From Pseudomonas sp. ML2-2023-3 (GTDB lineage: Bacteria > Pseudomonadota > Gammaproteobacteria > Pseudomonadales > Pseudomonadaceae), in contig NZ_CP146343.1 of assembly GCF_037055275.1 (NCBI RefSeq), forward strand, positions 2,390,501 through 2,454,500: a stretch of 64,000 bases of DNA, given 5' to 3'. The position numbers and the translations under genes were made by a program. The notes below the pieces were generated by a model. That model was not told where the DNA came from. It searched no databases and was given only the letters and a program-made list of their open reading frames with translations. Positions 62,334-64,000 of the stretch are shown here, in pieces (the stretch's first letter is position 1; each line of letters begins with the position of its first letter).

Positions 62334-62552
62334 TTAGCGAGCGCGGTAAGTGATGCGCCCTTTGCTCAAGTCATAGGGCGTCAGCTCGACGCGCACTTTG
62401 TCACCGGTAAGAATACGAATGTAGTTCTTGCGCATCTTGCCGGAAATATGCGCGGTTACGACGTGCCCATTTTCCAACTCCACACGAAACATGGTGTTGG
62501 GCAGGGTGTCGACGACAGTGCCTTCCATTTCGAAGCTGTCTTCTTTCGACAT
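62334..62552 (-). CDS. infA: translation initiation factor IF-1
   Basis: S1/OB-fold initiation factor that binds the ribosomal A site. The 72 residues [22 protein letters not shown]...[13 protein letters not shown] match the universal IF-1 length and sequence. GAGGG lies ten bases before the ATG at 62552. A longer open frame upstream (to 62654) has no support. Downstream of bpt on the same strand, as in other pseudomonads. Confidence 0.98.
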
Positions 62553-62650
62553 GCAGTAAAGCCCTCGGTGTCCAATGAATGGCCCGGTGCAACTGCGCCA
62601 GGCAAAAGCGGCGTGCATTGTGCCCGAAAAATGGGGTTTAAGCCAAGGGT

Positions 62651-63358
62651 TCAATCAAGAGAGCTCCATCTCTGATTAATCAGCAGCTCAATGGGCCTGT
62701 ATTCGGTCTTGTAATTCATCTTTTTGCAGTTCTTGATCCAGTACCCAAGGTACAGCGCATCCAGCCCCAGGCGCTGCGCTTCTGCAATTTGCCAGAGAAT
62801 GCCGTAACGCCCCAGGCTGCGCCGCTCTTCGTCAGGGTCGTAGAAGGTGTACACGGCAGACAGGCCGTTGGGGAGCACGTCTGTGACGGCAACAGCCAGC
62901 AAGCGCCCGTCCAGGCGGAACTCGTAGAACTTCGAGAACGGGAGGTCGCGTACCAGGAAGGTTGAAAATTGATCGCGGCTGGGTGGGTACATGTCGCCGT
63001 CGGCATGCCGTTGCTCGATATAGCGCTGGTAAAGGTCAAAGTTCTCTTCGCTGAAACCAGGCTTTACCGGCCGAACCTGTAAATCGGCGTTGCGCTTGAA
63101 AATGCGTTTTTGCTGACGATTGGGCTTGAACCGGGCGACAGGAATGCGCGCAGGGGTGCAGGCATCGCACTTCAGGCAATGGGGGCGATACAGATGGTCG
63201 CCACTGCGCCGAAAACCCATTTCGGACAAATCGGCATAAACCTGCACATCCATCGGCTGACTGGGGTCGAGGAACAGCGTGGTGGCCTGTTCGTCAGGCA
63301 AGTAGCTGCAAGCGTGAGGTTGAGTGGCATAAAACTTCAGACGCGCCAGCTCGGTCAT
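62651..63358 (-). CDS. bpt: aspartate/glutamate leucyltransferase
   Basis: Bacterial protein transferase that adds leucine to N-terminal Asp or Glu, creating an N-degron. The 235 residues show the Cys-rich N-terminal domain ([19 protein letters not shown], with [18 protein letters not shown]) and the C-terminal acyltransferase domain ([55 protein letters not shown]). It is often annotated as arginyltransferase Ate1-like, but the bacterial members of this length use leucine. Adjacent to aat, another tagging enzyme; clpS and clpA lie about 6 kb away. Confidence 0.93.
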
Positions 63359-63412
63359 GATGGGCCCTCGGGAAATCTTTAAATTAAGTGTAAGCCAGTG
63401 TGTAAAAGTCGC

Positions 63413-64000
63413 CTATAAAACCCACTGTGCAGTTGTGGGTTGATCCAGGTGCTGGTGCAAATAATCGGCGAATTGCTGACGCGGGATCGAACGTGCGCCC
63501 AGGCTCTGCAGGTGATCAGTCGGCATCTGGCAGTCAATCAGCACAAAGCCCCAGGCCTTGAGGTGTTTGACCAGTGTTGCAAAACCGAACTTTGACGCGT
63601 TGTCGGCACGGCTGAACATGGATTCGCCAAAAAACAACTGGCCCATTGCCAGGCCGTACAGCCCGCCCACCAGTTCGCCGTCATCCCAGACCTCAACCGA
63701 ATGCGCATGGCCGCGAGCGTGAAGTTCGATGTAGGCGTTTTGCATGTTGTCGGTAATCCACGTGCCGTCCGCATAGTCGCGCGGTGCTGCACAGGCTTGA
63801 ATCACGGCGGCAAAGTCACGGTCAAAGCTGACTTGGTAGCGCTGCTGGCGCAACAGCTTGCCCAGGCTGCGGGACACGTGCAGCTCTTCAGGAAACAGCA
63901 CTGTGCGAGGGTCAGGTGACCACCAGAGGATCGGCTGGCCTTCGCTGAACCACGGAAAGCAGCCGTGACGGTAGGCCTGGATCAGTCGGTCTGCCGACAG
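63413..64000 (-). CDS. aat: leucyl/phenylalanyl-tRNA-protein transferase, 3' part
   Basis: Aat adds Leu or Phe to N-terminal Lys or Arg to create N-degrons. The gene runs off the right end of the window; 195 residues are visible from [32 protein letters not shown], which is close to the N-terminus (the family is about 230 residues, so about 25-35 are missing). The region [55 protein letters not shown] and [21 protein letters not shown] are diagnostic. Fifty-four bases separate it from bpt. Confidence 0.96.
   Translation of the reverse strand: MSADRLIQAYRHGCFPWFSEGQPILWWSPDPRTVLFPEELHVSRSLGKLLRQQRYQVSFDRDFAAVIQACAAPRDYADGTWITDNMQNAYIELHARGHAHSVEVWDDGELVGGLYGLAMGQLFFGESMFSRADNASKFGFATLVKHLKAWGFVLIDCQMPTDHLQSLGARSIPRQQFADYLHQHLDQPTTAQWVL

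Overview
The window is a stretch of a Pseudomonas chromosome, most likely from the P. fluorescens lineage in the broad sense. The evidence is the gene content and order (sucABlpdGsucCD, brnQ, htpG; nuoA-N, aceA, purB-hflD-mnmA, monomeric idh, cspD, clpS-clpA, infA-bpt-aat), the fused nuoCD gene, the monomeric NADP isocitrate dehydrogenase, and many REP elements with the GTGGGAGCGGGCTTGC core. I cannot name the species. No tRNA, rRNA, CRISPR array, prophage or intact insertion sequence was seen.

Layout. 1-7,017: 3' part of sucA, then sucB, lpdG, sucC and sucD, i.e. 2-oxoglutarate dehydrogenase and succinyl-CoA synthetase, with a structured leader before sucC and a terminator after sucD. 7,345-12,022: branched-chain amino acid carrier BrnQ, a small lipoprotein, the heat-shock chaperone HtpG behind a sigma-32-like promoter, and a dienelactone hydrolase-like enzyme. 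12,129-15,343: tRNA hydroxylation protein TrhP, an aldose 1-epimerase-like protein and a drug/metabolite-type exporter. 15,491-21,693: a uronate uptake and oxidation locus (OprD-type porin, uronate dehydrogenase, SMP-30-type aldarolactonase and a three-part TRAP transporter), all on the minus strand. 21,930-27,051: an AI-2E/PerM family membrane protein, a TonB-dependent receptor, a repeat-rich intergenic stretch, a DUF4304-like protein and a lipoprotein.

27,291-42,233: the complete thirteen-gene nuo operon for respiratory complex I. 42,905-48,370: aceA (glyoxylate shunt), a short secretin-N-like periplasmic protein, a GNAT acetyltransferase, the ribosomal oxygenase RoxA and purB. 48,498-53,212: hflD, mnmA, a NudJ-type Nudix hydrolase and idh. 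53,652-56,821: cspD, clpS and clpA. 56,875-61,781: a Na+/phosphate cotransporter-like protein, the Mg2+ P-type ATPase MgtA and a small basic protein, lying between clpA and infA. 62,334-64,000: infA, bpt and the 3' part of aat.

The core genes form a central-carbon and respiration set: sucABCD-lpdG, idh and aceA determine flux through the TCA cycle versus the glyoxylate bypass, and nuo re-oxidises the NADH. ClpS, ClpA, Bpt and Aat are the recognition, unfolding and tagging parts of the N-degron pathway and sit within 10 kb of each other.

The most interesting non-coding signals are: (a) the leader region between infA and mgtA, with a good sigma-70 promoter, two unannotated small ORFs, a direct repeat able to form alternative stems next to a ribosome binding site, and a 9-bp hairpin over the end of the second small ORF; (b) matching promoter, operator and A-rich Hfq/Crc-type motifs in front of the porin and udh, with a further A-rich motif before the TRAP binding protein; and (c) the absence of the dimeric isocitrate dehydrogenase gene normally found between idh and cspD, with an orphan terminator left in the gap.
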